A stretch of DNA of 64,000 nucleotides from Diploptera punctata (GCA_030220185.1 JASPKZ010001246.1:124001-188000), one strand, 5' to 3'. Numbered from the stretch's first letter, positions 42,632 through 54,145 are shown. Made by a program: numbers and translations. Notes: a model not told the origin generated them from the letters alone.

Positions 42632-43389
42632 AATATTTATTTCGGAATTCATACAATAATCTGGATAAGTTTCCTATGTATAAAATAAATTGCTATTAGA
42701 ATATTTTTTTTATGGTAGAGATAACTGCTTTCTATATATTGTTGTTAATATTTTATTTAATAGAATTTTCTAGAAAGCAATTGAGATACCCATTATCATG
42801 CAATCCTCCACAATAACTTTATTTAATATATGAACTATCAAACAGTTCTATTCACAATTGCTGTAATAATTAATCTTTTTTTTTTAAATTTTATCTATCC
42901 CTCATTATTGTCAGTCCTTAACAAATCAACTCACCACAGTTTCTCCTATTTTATAGCTCACTATTTCACTTTCACAACACAATTGACTGGATTATCATCT
43001 CTGGCAGTGTTTATATAGGCTCGGGATGGAAACTTCTCGGCCCTCGATCTAGACATTTTCAGTATGGAAATTTCTGGCCATCGAAACTTCACGACAGTGA
43101 GCGCCAAGGGTTGGAGAAGCCTCTGAAATGCGGATCTCAACACATCGGTGATGAGTCAGCGACTCACAGATTTATTTCTACTAATGTGAGACCACTATTA
43201 TCGGTGAAATTCAAACGCTGCTATTATGTTATTTATAATATTTTGTATTTAATTATTAGCAAATTAGAATTGACACTTTAGTCAAGTGACTAGTAGGAGT
43301 AGGGGATCTTGCAAGATGGAAGAGATTCCTTCACGAGAATTCATGGCATCCAGAAGTACGTCCATATTGGTTAAATTTCCTTTGAAGAA

Positions 43390-43915
43390 TAATTTAGCTC
43401 CCTTAGTATCAAGAAATGTTAAAGTGAAAATGTATAAAACTATTATTCTACCAGTTATATTATATGGATACGAAACATGGACTCTTACTTTAAGGTAAGA
43501 AAGGAGATAATGAGTATTTGAGAATAAAGTTCTTAGGAAAATTTTTGGACCAAAGAGAGATGAACAGACAGGTGAATGGAGAAAGAATACATAACAGTGA
43601 ACTACATGGTCTTTATAGGAAGCCAGATATAATAAAAAACAGTTAGGTCTTGTAGACTGTGATGGCAGAACATGTGGCACAAATGGAGAATGAAAGACAT
43701 ACATGGAAGCTTCTTGTAGGAAAACCAGAGGGAAAATGTCCAGTTAGTAGCCAAGAATTAGGTGGGAGAATAACATTAACTATGATTTGAGGGAAGTAGA
43801 TTATACAGGGAATGATTGGAAAACATTAGCTCAGGATAGGGATGTATGGAGAGCTTATGTCTGCATGGCCATGAACCTATGGGTTCAATAGTGCAAGGGA
43901 GTTAGTTAGAATAGG
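43390..43915 (+). mobile_element. LINE family L1f, short decayed copy
   Basis: Plus-strand pieces of the C-terminal region (VKMYKTIILPVILYGYETWT, then broken frames matching GKPEGK..., DYTGNDWKTLAQDRD, AMNLWV). It has internal deletions and no tail repeat. Confidence 0.7.
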
Positions 43916-44369
43916 TTAAAGCTGAGTGATATTATTAGGTCCCTAAGATAGGATGAGTGTGTGAATATATTTAAATTGATTAAGTATTGAGTGACGAGTA
44001 AATTTAGTGAATTATATCATTTAAAATTTAACAGTCAACATTGAAAAGTCTGCGAGTAATCAAGTTTCATTAGAAGTGAAGTATTTATGAAATAAAGTGG
44101 TGAATAAAAGAACAGTCCTACTAATTATTTGAAACTATAAGTGTAAGATATTCACCTGGCACCCTAAAAATATTTCCCTGAGTCCTTCCTGACAAGAGAG
44201 CCAATAGTTCTACCTTAATTAAGCATTCATTCTTTTGAACCAAATACATTATCCTTTAAACTTAGTAAGTTGTCTCCAATCCTGAACCGATGTAGATACG
44301 CCCTGATTTTAACAGTTCACAACTGAAGTTGTTGTAATGAACTGAGTGTCTGCTTTGGTTGTTTCTGCA

Positions 44370-44531
44370 TACCTCATGCAATTTGCTTTTTATTTTGTGG
44401 ATTACTGAACTCTGTTTGAAGATGATTCCAGCAGCTCCTACCTTACCATGACATACCTCATGCAGTTTGCTTTTTATTTTGTGGATTACTGAACTCTGAA
44501 GATGATTCCAGCAGCTCCTACCTTACCATGA
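44370..44531. repeat. Tandem duplication, two ~80-bp units
   Basis: Units begin CATACCTCATGCA and end TTACCATGACAT. The second lacks 4 bp after AACTCTG. Confidence 0.85.
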
Positions 44532-44898
44532 CATTTGTTGTTTTCTGTCTACATTTATAGGACAGGGTGTAGAATTTTTGACTTGGTCAATCATGATATT
44601 GTCTGCAGGGTGATTCCAGAATCATATTGGGTGAGGCACATTGTAATGAGAATAGTCCTCATTCCATGTGTTGCTTGGTATATATATTTTTGCCACTTCT
44701 CGAATTGTTATACAAATGGTTTGATTTCTTCTACTGTGCATGGTACTTTGTAAGAAATGGCCTTATGAGCTTTTTCAATCTTAATATTCATGAGCCGTGT
44801 TCTCTGTACTTGCTTTACATTTTTTTTTGCAATGATATTATTATTATTATTAAGGTTGAAATTAAATTTCTTCATACCTCACCTCATATCGAGTCTTC

Positions 44899-44944
44899 TA
44901 ATTATACTGGTTTCAAAACCTAGGTGGTTTCATCTTCAGTAATA
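44899..44944 (-). ncRNA. Hammerhead-like motif, PLE I, left arm
   Basis: The minus strand reads helix I ATTA/TAAT, CTGAAGA (complement of 44933-44939), extra T, helix II GAAACC/GGTTTT with loop ACCTA, GAAA, a very short helix III (C-CA-G), UA at the cleavage position. Confidence 0.55.
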
Positions 44945-45006
44945 TTTTAACTGATGTTACGTCGTTCAAGAAACAGTTCTCCTGAACAACACATCATCAG
45001 TCGAGA

Positions 45007-45052
45007 TATTACCGAAGACGAAACCACCTAGGTTTTGAAACCAGTTTAATTA
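45007..45052 (+). ncRNA. Hammerhead-like motif, PLE I, right arm (U4 mutated)
   Basis: CCGAAGA at 45012-45018 (position 4 U to C), extra C, the same helix II, and GAAA at 45037-45040. Helix I ATTA/TAAT is kept. The position-4 change should reduce or abolish cleavage. Confidence 0.5.
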
Positions 45053-45132
45053 GAAGACTGGATATGAGGTGAGGTATAAAGAATTTTAATTTAAATCTTG
45101 AATTAAACCTCATAATGATTTTTCCTATAAAA

Positions 45133-45365
45133 GTATTATTATTATTATTATTATCATCATCATCATCATCATCATTATCACCACCACGACCACCCGACAC
45201 CACCACAAATCATTATTATTATTTAATTATTACATAATAATAATAATAATAATAATAATATCATCATCATATTATTATTATTATTTTGTTATTATTGTTA
45301 TTATTATTATTTTATGATAATCATCATGATCATCATTATTATTATAAACATTATTGTTATTGTTT
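45133..45365. repeat. (ATT)n/(ATC)n/(AAT)n microsatellite complex
   Basis: Long runs of trinucleotides with imperfect ATTATT, CATCAT and AATAAT blocks; the overlapping ORF of Asp/Asn runs is an artefact. Confidence 0.95.
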
Positions 45366-45854
45366 TAAATTCAGTGTGTGTCTGGATATTGTATAAGCAC
45401 GAGTTATCTAATCCAATAAAACAGCTGCAGTAACCTTGAAAGCTATAGAGGCAGATATTTCCAGTGAGTCACCATAACTCAAAAGATTTTAAACTTTACT
45501 CTTTTTGTTCAGTTTTGTACTCTTACTTTTTAAAATGAAAATTATATGCCATTTATTATTTTATTACAAATTATAAATAAAGCAAGATATTACATCTAAA
45601 ATGCAAAAGGTTTTAAAAATATTATGTTCCTGCCAATGTATTCATACAAGTCCATAGTCCTATAGATACTTATTTCTCTTCAGAACTTTTTTATTCTATA
45701 CATACTTTTTTTAAGCTTTACCTCACTCTTATGGGACTATTTCAATCATATTGAGGAAAGAAAACATATGTAGACCATATGTATTTAAATGAGGACATGA
45801 AGAGATTTCTATGCCACTACATGAGCCAGTTCCTAAACAAATAATGTCATTAGT

Positions 45855-46905
45855 ATTCGGCTGGAGTTCGGAATTCCAAAAAAAAAAAATTACACTTATA
45901 CGAATGGCACAAAGAGTAGGGTGCTTGTAGGCAGACAGATCTCTCATACTTTTGAACTTCACAGTGGTTTAAAGCAAGGAAATGCACTATCTCCTCTACT
46001 GTTCAATTTTGTACTAGAGCATGCCATCAAATCTTTAGGGATGAAGAAGGCCCTGTAACTCAATGGTATTAATAAGCTAGTTAGTTTTATGCTGATATTG
46101 TAGTATTATTGGGCGATAGCAAGGAGACATTAACAGTCAACACACACACTATATTGAGTAACACTAAGAAATTAGGATTGGAAGTAAACATCAATAAAAA
46201 TAAATATATGTTCACACATAGAAATACATTATGTAATGGAAATGAACAGTTAATGACAAATGAGGGAAATTTTGAAGAAGTGGCTGATTTCAAATACCTA
46301 GGAATAATAATTGCAAATAGGAATGAGATGCACAAAGAAATTAAACATAGGTTCAATTCTGGAAATGCATCCTTTTATGCATTTCAAGGACTCTTGTCAT
46401 CCCAACTCCTTTCAAAAAACGTTAAACTGAAAATATATAAAACTGTTATTATCTCAGTTATATTATGTGGATGCAAAACATGGACTCTTACTTTCAGGGA
46501 GGAAAAGACGTTATGAGTATTTGAGAATAAAGTTCCTAGGAAAATTTTTGGACCAATGAGAGATGAACAGACAGTAAAATGGAGAAGACTAAATAACAGT
46601 GAGCTACTTGGTTTTTAAGGAAGCCAGATTTAATAAGAATAGTTAAGTCTCATAGACTGTGATGAGCAGGGCATGTGGCACAAATGAGGAATAAAAGAGG
46701 AGCATGGAAGCTTCTTGTAGGAAAATCAGAAGGAAAACTTCCAGTTGGTAGACGAATGAGGTGGGAGAATAACATTAACCATGATTTGAGGGAAGAAAAC
46801 TATACAGGGGATGATTGGAGAACATTAGCTCAGGATAGTGATGTATGGAAAGCTTATGTTAGTGTGACCATGAACCTATGGGTTCGATAGTGTCAGTGAT
46901 TTAGT
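45855..46905 (+). pseudogene. LINE family L1f, partial reverse transcriptase
   Basis: Plus-strand pieces: FGIP-like start, MAQRVGCL-like region, GLKQGNALSPLLFNF in broken frame, then YAD with the second Asp lost by a deletion (about 46090), the open part 46109-46516 (LGLEVNINKNKYM, FKYLGIIIANRNEM, KIYKTVIISVILCGCKTWT) and 46675-46890 to AMNLWVR-like end. No tetranucleotide tail is visible. Confidence 0.75.
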
Positions 46906-47140
46906 TATACTTAATGTAATATGTTTGTGTTGATCAAGTGGAAGAAGTGGCCATCACCACCCAATGTCATTAAAGACTACTTACTACTACTATATACAGC
47001 ACACTGACTCAATACGAGGAACTGGAATGTTTAAACTAGTGAAATGTCAATTCCATGTAATAACTGGGATATATTGCTCTTATAAAAAGGATTGTACATA
47101 AAATAATTATATAACATATAAAGCATATTAAAATTACCTA

Positions 47141-47345
47141 AAACTTAAAATAATTTTAAACAATAGTTATATAGACAAAAAATAAACATTTAAAGTCTGG
47201 AAATATCATATGTAAACTAACAAACAAAAATGTTTTCTAAACCTTGTTTGATAGTTTATATTTTATATTCACAGATTTTAAGTGTTTACTTTTTGTCTAT
47301 ACAATTTTTGAAACTATTGTTTAAAATTATTTTAAGTTTCAGATA
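47141..47345. repeat. Inverted repeat, ~65-bp arms
   Basis: CTTAAAATAATTTTAAACAA at 47146 is matched by TTGTTTAAAATTATTTTAAG near 47335, and TAGACAAAAAATAAAC by GTTTACTTTTTGTCTA. The 70-bp centre has no feature. Possibly a small foldback element. Confidence 0.55.
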
Positions 47346-47494
47346 ATTCTTTATATACGGTATGGCGAGTGTGAAACCTGAGTGAACTAAGCGTCAATTT
47401 TTAAAAATCGCCGATCTTCATGCTAGATGTAAAAGATTCTAATATACTGCCCACCATTGCATGAAATAACTAATTTCTCATTATGGTGAAATTA

Positions 47495-47920
47495 AATGTT
47501 TCTTATCTCTCCTCATATAAATTTTCTAAGTTGATCGCTATTTCGAGACTATAACTATAACTTCTCATGCTTGGTCCAAAAAACATTTAATTGAATCAAA
47601 AGCCAGTCTAATTAAACAAATAGACAAACAAAAGGAACTCACGGTTTGGGAAAAGATCCACATTCAGAAAAACAAAGGAAAACTTATGAACTTCGAAATT
47701 CCCGCAAATTTTGACCTAATCCAGAGGTTCATCGGTCCACCAACAGAGGGAAGAAGAAGAGTTTCTTCCAATTGACATAACACCAGTCGCCAACAAAGTT
47801 CTGAGGATGAGACAGTTATAGTCTCGAAATCGCGATCAACTTAGAAAATTTATATGAGGAGAGGTAAGAAACATTTAATTTCACCATAAATTAAACCTCA
47901 TAGTGATTAATTCCTATAAA
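47495..47920 (+). mobile_element. PLE subfamily C, palindromic copy
   Basis: Left end 47500-47565 is the terminus in minus orientation, cut at hammerhead helix II. The plus-oriented body (47565-47770) encodes the endonuclease C-terminus (SHAWSKKHLIESKASLIKQ, ELTVWEKIHIQKNKGKLMNF, LIQRFIGPPTEGRRR, stop). The plus terminus follows with hammerhead, TATGAGGAGAGG and ACCTCATAGTG. Confidence 0.75.
47796..47842 (+). ncRNA. Hammerhead ribozyme motif, PLE C, best preserved
   Basis: Helix I is AAGTT (47796-47800) with AACTT (47838-47842), five perfect pairs. CTGAGGA lies at 47801-47807, with extra T 47808, perfect 5-bp helix II GAGAC/GTCTC (47809-47813, 47821-47825) and 7-nt loop, GAAA 47826-47829, helix III ATC-GC-GAT, cleavage after C47837. 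Every core residue matches consensus apart from the extra base. It lies about 25 nt past the endonuclease stop. Confidence 0.75.
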
Positions 47921-49120
47921 AGTTAAATAATTTCTCATTTTCCATGCATCACTTCCATAACCTAGTATTGGTCTTCCTAACATTTTGTATAAGCATATTC
48001 TTGTGTTCCTTTATACTATGGAAGGTTTCATAATTTTGTTAATAATTATTCCCACTTATGGATTTATCATAAGTAATGCCATGAGTGATTTCCAATTTAT
48101 CTAGAGAATTTGGAAATCAAGAGTGGCATTTGTTAGGTCTATTTAACGAATAAAATGAAGCTGTTTACTCCCATCATTATTTAACTATAGTTATTTTTAA
48201 ATATTTATATATTTAATGTAAACGGCGATTTTTGAAAACAAATGAGAAGCGATAGGTACACTTCATCTGCTTCTTTTGTTTATTACTGCAACCAGATCAT
48301 ACTATTTATTGCCAAAGGAACGCAATATTGTAAGAATGCTCTCTAGTGGAGAAAAAATGAAACACATGAAACTGTATATTAATTCATTTCTGATGTCGTA
48401 TGATGTAAATATGACAATTATATTTTTCTGGATTATTACCTGGGAAAAAATAAATTTAAGAAAGTGCAAACAGTGGTTTCTTTTTTTGGTGGTATAATCA
48501 ATTGCTACAAATGTTTTTATATTAACTCCCACATGCGGCATGTGTTGACATTCATGCACTATATATATACAATCTGGTAGCCGTATTTTTCACAGGCTTA
48601 GTCACTGCAAAATAATGGTCAGACCTGTTCAGAATATTAAAAAGGAGGAGCTTTCTTTAATATAGTAATTATAACACTGATAAATATTTTGTGAAACACG
48701 ACTCTGATTGGCTGTAAAACAGAAATCATTGAAACGTGATTGGTCATTGACTCCCATTTGGGGCATGAGTTAAATAGTCAGTGATATCCAATTAATTGAA
48801 AAATGAAGATTTGTATCTGATATAAAACAAATCATTAACTCTTTCTCATATTTTTTTAAACAAATTTTGCTTTAGACTGGGTATTTCCTGCAAAATGCCT
48901 ATTGCATTTTTTTTACGATGTTTTATTTATGTACTAAATTTTGAAGATCATCTACACTACTAAAAAAAAGAGGAACACATATTTAAACCGAAGCCAGAAA
49001 ATAAATATTGAAACAATTTAATTTTTGAGATAATTTTTCTCTGAATATGTTAGTGAAGTTCCAAGAGTTGCTGAAACCAAAGTGAGTGCTCATTAATTTC
49101 TTTTTGAACAGGTTTGAAGA
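47921..49120. other. No recognisable feature
   Basis: AT-rich sequence. The overlapping ORFs at 48276-48559 on both strands have no motif support. The left end of the second Tc1-like element is probably somewhere after 48950, but I cannot see its terminal repeat. Confidence 0.35.
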
Positions 49121-49174
49121 ATAATCTGTGGTAGGAAATTGTTATTTTCTGTTCTCTGAAGTTAATAGAATAGC

Positions 49175-50152
49175 AATGAGACATCAGAATGAAACTTCAA
49201 TTGTACTAGTAGTTTCATTGATTGAAGATGGCCATTCCATTTGCCATGTTTCTAGGATTCTTCTGTCATCCATAGGCTGTGGAGGCGATATAGAGAGACA
49301 CGTGGATACAAGAGGCAGCCCAGGCAAGGCCATAAGAAGAAGACTAGAGAGGTACAGGATATATTTCTTCTCCTATCAGCTTTGCACAGACGAACATCTA
49401 CAGCTAGAGATCAACAAAATTATTTACGAACAGTAACTGGGGCAGTAATTTCTAATCAGACTGTAAGAAATAGATTGAGAAATGCAAGGTTGAGGTCTAG
49501 AATCCTCTTTCAATCCCCTCGTTTAACACATCAGCTGAAAGAAGCCCGGCTGCAATTTTCTCAAAATCATGTCAACTTGCAGCTTCAGCCAATGGAAGGG
49601 TGTTCTATTTATGGATGAATCAAGATTTTGTTTAACGGGTTCTGATGGGTATATGTGGAGATGTCCTAGTGAATGTTTTGATCCAGCCACAATTATTGAG
49701 CATGACACATTTGGAGGTGGTTTGGTTATGAGCTTGTCTTTGTCCCACAGTGCAAACAATGCTGATGTTTACATTAATGACATTATCCTTAAACATGTTA
49801 TACCCTTTGCGTATGGTATGGACTCTAATTTTCTTCTAATGCATGATAATGCTAGATGTCATACAGCACAGGCTACCAGAGATGTCCTGCAAGAATGCCA
49901 AATTCGGGCGATGGACTGGCCTGCATGCAGTCCAGGCCTCAATCTGATCGAGCATATGTGGGATAACCTTGGAAAAACTTGTTCGTAAGCATCCTGCTGT
50001 GCCAAGAACCTGGAAGAACTTTCAAATACACTCACTGAGGAATAGGAGAGAATCTCACAAGTTTCTGTAAGAAGACTTCTGCAAAGCATGCCTTATAGTT
50101 GTAATGCAGTCATTGAAGCTCACGCAGAGAACACACTAAGTACTGAGTGTTG
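49175..50152 (+). pseudogene. Tc1-family transposase, second type, frameshifted
   Basis: In order on the plus strand: an N-terminal helix-turn-helix region (about 49176-49330), a linker with RQ.DEHLQ/RRTSTARDQQNYL in two frames, TVRNRLRNARLRSRI (DNA-binding), LKEARLQFSQNH, then the DDE core: VLFMDESRFCLTGSDG (first Asp), FGGGLVM, LLMHDNARCHTA (second Asp), WPACSPGLNLIEHMWD (third position, E). It ends at a TGA near 50152. Compared with the family, SPDLN is SPGLN. At least two frame breaks. It differs in sequence from the element at 33510. Terminal repeats not found. Confidence 0.8.
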
Positions 50153-51400
50153 AAATAACCATGAAAAGATTGATTCCTAAAATGATAAATCTCAAATTTC
50201 CACTTTGTTTTCTGTTACAAATGATGATTTGTTCATGTTTCTAATACTGTACAATGAAACATTGTTTGAATGTCAATTCTAATTTTACATAAATCTTCAA
50301 TTCATGATTACTAAAGATCAAAAAGTACTCCATTAATTTTTAAATTTCGATTGGAATAGATCCATGACATAACTGTCTCCATTCCTGGATAATCTATTCA
50401 TGTTATGTTAAGGCAAAGTATAAAATTCAGGCATTATATAGAGTGTCTGGGAATTGTATAAAATACTGGACAATTTTTGGCAAAGTATAAAATTCTTACC
50501 TTGTTTTATACTTTTCCTAAGCATTATATAATATTTTCATCTGTGACAAACACACAGTTTTTAGCACTATTACTTCTAATTTGAGAGAGTTCATAATAGA
50601 ATCAATTTTTCATCAAACCAATCCGATATTGTGAAAAGTCTGATTCATGTGTTGTAATCTGTTGCGACATCTTGAACACAAAGGAAAACACTGGTCTACT
50701 TCGAGCAAAGAAACCAGTGTGCTACGCAACAATACCAGAGTTTTAATTTAAATATGAAATACTGGTCTGCTACGAGTGAGGAAGCCAGTACGCTACACAA
50801 TAATGACTGAGTTTAAAAAAAAATAATACTTTGCCTGTTTCAGTTTTGTCGTTCTATATAATGCCTAGGTAATGTGTAAAATAATTTGTATTTCATACTG
50901 ATTTAGTCATTCTACACATTGCTTAGTCATTATATAGAATGCCAGTTTTCAAACTTTGCCAGTAACATATATAATAAACACAGTGGTGAAAGGCCTTTAT
51001 CTTGTCTAACACCACTGTAAATTTCTTGGCATTGTGATATGTTTCTGATTGCATTGTATTTGTTTTATGTTGAAGATATTGTATGAGCTGTTGGGGACTT
51101 GATATTGTGATAAAATCTGCATTCAGTTTGTTACTATGTACTTTGTCAAAGACGTTTTCTAAAATCAATGAAGGCAATGTGAGTCTCTAAATTAAATTGT
51201 TTTTTTTTTCAATCAATAGTTTGAGATAAAATACCAATCACAACAGTACATACAATTGAAAATTACATGACAACATTTACCCCTTTCTTGTTTGATCTAC
51301 ATGATCACTTTTTCCCTCTGAATTTGTTGGCATCTTCACCAATCCAATGTAATCATCTGGCGTTTTATTGCTTTTTTTCCCCTCCTAACTTACTTTTGCC
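50153..51400. other. Mostly featureless; contains a ~75-bp tandem duplication
   Basis: At 50685-50820 two units share ACTGGTCT.CT.CGAG, GAA.CCAGT and GCTAC.CAA. Words such as GCATTATATA and TCTATATAATGCC recur around 50400-50950. The minus-strand ORF 50923-51177 contains LILENVFDKVHSNKLNADF and may be a diverged fragment of a LINE reverse transcriptase, too short to claim. Confidence 0.35.
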
Positions 51401-51404
51401 ATTA

Positions 51405-52125
51405 CTTACTTACTTACTCACTGGCACTATCAAACCCATAGGTTCATGGCCGCGCGGACATAAGCTCTCCATGCATCCCTATCCTGAGCTAATGCTTTCC
51501 AATCATTCCCTGTATAATCTACTTCCCTCAAATCATAGTTAATGTTGTTCTCCCACCTCATTCTTGGTCTACCAACTGGGTGTTTTCCTTCTGGCTTTCC
51601 TACAAGAAGTTTCCATGCACGTCTTTCATTGCCCATACGCGCAACATGTCCTGCCCATTGCAGTCTACGAGACTTAACTGTTCTTCCTATAAAGACCATG
51701 TAGTTCATTGTTATGTAGTCTTCTCCATTCACCTGTCTGTTCATCTCTCTTTGGTCCAAAAATTTTCCTAAGAACTTTATTCTCAAATACTCATAATCTC
51801 CTTTCCTCCCTTAAAGTAAGAGTCCATGTTTTGCACCCATATAATAAAACTGGTAGAATAATAGTTTTATATATTTTCAGCTTAACGTTTTTTGAAAGGA
51901 GTTGGGACATCAAAAGTCTCTGCAATGCATAATAGCATGCATTTCCAGAATTGAGCCTATGTTTAATTTCTTTGTGCATCTCATTCCTATTTGTGATTAT
52001 TGTTCCTAGGTATTTCAATTCAGCTACTTCCTCGAAATTTCCCTCATTTGTCATTAGCTGTCCATTTCCATTATATACTGAATTTCTACGTGTGACCATA
52101 TTTGCCATTATCATTATTATTTTCT
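51405..52125 (-). mobile_element. LINE family L1f, 5'-truncated copy 2
   Basis: The minus strand carries the same C-terminal coding region as 39814-40455 with close identity (EFKYLGTIITNRNEM-like, YGCKTWTLTLREE, LRWAGHVARMGNE, RPRMRWENNI), in two frames, and a (GTAA)n-type tail at 51405-51420. A 5' truncation at about 52125. Confidence 0.8.
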
Positions 52126-52434
52126 GCACTTTATTCCTTTCAGGAAAAGTCAGACCTGACCTTGCACATGCTATTTTTGGTTGTCCTCATTCGGCATATT
52201 ACAGTTAATATGCTGACAAATTATAACATATGTGTCGATTTTTGAGACAATTAAACTTAAAATGCTAAGGATAAATCAGAATTGCCATACTGGTTATTTT
52301 TTGATTAAATCTAGTGGGAAAAATTTTAAGATTAGGCACGTCACTGGAGTTTAACTGGAATAAAGTAATTTCATCTACATGGGTTCAACACTGATTGAGA
52401 AAAATAATTATATTGTTCATATAATAAAGTTGGG

Positions 52435-53045
52435 AATTCAAGAAATTTACTTACCATCCAGAAGTTCATAACAATTTTCTAAAGATTAAAAAAAATGTAA
52501 TATAACATTAACTCCAATTAACAAATTCTGCCTGGGTATCCTTATGTTAACTAATAATAAAGCTAACACCCCAGACAATAAAAAATCTGGAATTTATCAA
52601 ATTTATTGCAAAGATTGAAATAAAGTATACAGGAAACAACAAAAAGGAATTTAGACACTCACAAAAAAAAAGAACACTTTAGAAACATAAAAAAAATGGT
52701 GAAATTGAAAAATCAGCAATAGCAGCACATTGTTTATTAGAGATTCATAGATCGAAAAAAAGAAGCAAAAATTTTAAAACATCTGTCTAAACCTTTGGAA
52801 TTAACAGTTTGGGAAAAGATATACATTCAAAAAAACTATACTAGAACCATGAATTTTTGAGTTTCTAGATGAACCAAATTTGATTACAAAGTTCTTCAAA
52901 TCAACACCAGATGGCAGTTTAGAAAAGTACCGGCATAATGAAAAAGATGACAGTCTTGAAAACAGCTGAAGATTGGAATGATGTTTCTCTATACTGCAGT
53001 TCTGTGTTAAAAAATATAAAAAGAATTCACAATTCATCTGATTCT
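52435..53045 (+). pseudogene. PLE subfamily K fragment: endonuclease region
   Basis: The plus strand, in several frames, reads the KKFTYHP linker, SGIYQIYCKD, QQKGI.TLTK, AAHCLLEIH, ELTVWEKIYIQKNYTRTMNF, LITKFFKSTPDGSL. A degenerate hammerhead-like stretch (AAGA/TCTT then GAAA) lies near 52935-52965. No terminal hairpin is kept. Confidence 0.65.
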
Positions 53046-53308
53046 TATAATTGTACAGTGTCTACATTATACATTGTATCTGCATGATAGGTGATTTCAC
53101 TCTCCGATATGAAGTCCTAATTACCCACACTCGACACGTGAGTGGCTTCTATGCTTTAACTGTATCAGTAGCGGCTTTTCAGGTGAAGTAAGTGAAGTGC
53201 CACTTCACCTATATTCTAATTAGATAGGCTAACAGTACAATTGACGATTTTGTTATTAATTTAACACTTCTCACTGAAGGATAAATTATATTTGAAGAGA
53301 AAAATTTT

Positions 53309-53383
53309 CGCCTAGACCGAGACTCGAACCCGGGACCCTTGGCTTTCCGGGCCAAGTGCTCTACCAACTGAGCTACCGAGGCG
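53309..53383 (-). repeat. tRNA-like unit
   Basis: Same fold as the 20212 unit. Anticodon-loop position shows CCGGAAA, which would read GGA (Ser) but with C33 and a short variable region, unlike a true tRNA-Ser. Confidence 0.65.
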
Positions 53384-53412
53384 AGTTACGATCTAGATGC
53401 AAATTTTTCTCT

Positions 53413-53766
53413 TCCGCTGTGGTCTCGAGGTAGCGTGCTGCCTTGTCACGCAGCGGGCCCGGATTCGATCCCCGGTCGGGGCAGTTTTTCTGGGTGAGGT
53501 TTTTATCGGGGTTTTTCCTCACCTGTAAGACAAATGTCAGGAAAACTTTAAGGCCCAAACGGTCCCCGAAATCATATGGCCATCATCATCATCATCATCA
53601 TCATCATTATCATCATTATCATCACCATCATCCTTCACTGGTGTGGAAAGTAACGGGAAGCTACCACACCTACACAATTCCCTAGTAAAGCTGCAAGAAT
53701 AGCATGAAAATGCTATGATTGCAGTGAAGGACCTGCCCTCGGGCAGAATTACTATGGATGGATGGA
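53413..53766 (+). mobile_element. SINE family 2, copy 4, inside the tRNA-like array
   Basis: The most complete copy: head CCGCTGTGGTCTCGAGGTAG, B-box GGATTCGATCCCCGGTC, TTTTTCCTCACCTGTAAGAC, (CAT)n, and CTATGGATGGATGGATA tail. It splits a spacer of the array between TTTCTCTT and TATACGTTG. Confidence 0.8.
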
Positions 53767-54070
53767 TATACGTTGTAATTCCCTCTCACCAAATGCTTTT
53801 GAAACCATTGTTTCTATCTTTGCAAATGGCGGCTTCTTAGTTAAGAAGACATTTATTGGGAATTTAACATTACTACTTTATAAAGCTAGTAATGCTTCTA
53901 ATGATGTTTTTATTATTAATTTAACATTTCTCAATGAAAGATAAATTATATTTGAAGAGAAAAATTTTCGCCTAGGCTGAGACTCGAACCTGGGACCCTT
54001 GGCTTTCAAGCATTTGGTGCGAGAGAATTACAACGTATATAAGAGAAAAATTTGCGTCTACATCGCAACT

Positions 54071-54145
54071 CACCTCGGTAGCTCAGTTGGTAGAGCACTT
54101 GGCCCGGAAAGCCAAGGGTCCTGAGTTCGAGTCTCGGTCTAGGCG
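54071..54145 (+). repeat. tRNA-like unit
   Basis: D-arm GCTCAGTTGGTAGAGC, anticodon loop CCGGAAA, T-arm variant CCTGAGTTCGAGTCTCGG with partial pairing. First of two head-to-tail units. Confidence 0.65.

Larger units (their letters stand above)
44840..45125. mobile_element. PLE subfamily I terminal palindrome with two hammerheads
   Basis: Two PLE ends face outward. Left arm: ACCTCACCTCATATC..., hammerhead on the minus strand. Right arm: hammerhead on the plus strand, then GATATGAGGTGAGG and ACCTCATAATG. About 60 bp of less paired sequence lies between (44945-45005). Both arms keep both halves of the ribozyme, unlike palindromes F and C. Confidence 0.65.

Noticed and set aside
45009..45206. 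ORF with Asp/Asn runs
   Set aside because: It is the translation of trinucleotide repeats next to PLE palindrome I.
48276..48559. Opposed ORFs of 73 and 85 codons
   Set aside because: They mirror each other, have no motif and no neighbouring signals.
49128..50330. Terminal repeats of the second Tc1-like element
   Set aside because: AT-rich flanks near 48960 and 50320 show no convincing inverted match, so no element boundaries are given.
50923..51177. LINE reverse-transcriptase fragment
   Set aside because: FDKVHSNKL resembles a polymerase block, but the rest of the frame does not continue the match.
53950..54020. A further complete tRNA-like unit
   Set aside because: Only the T-arm half is present before the sequence turns into spacer of the opposite strand.
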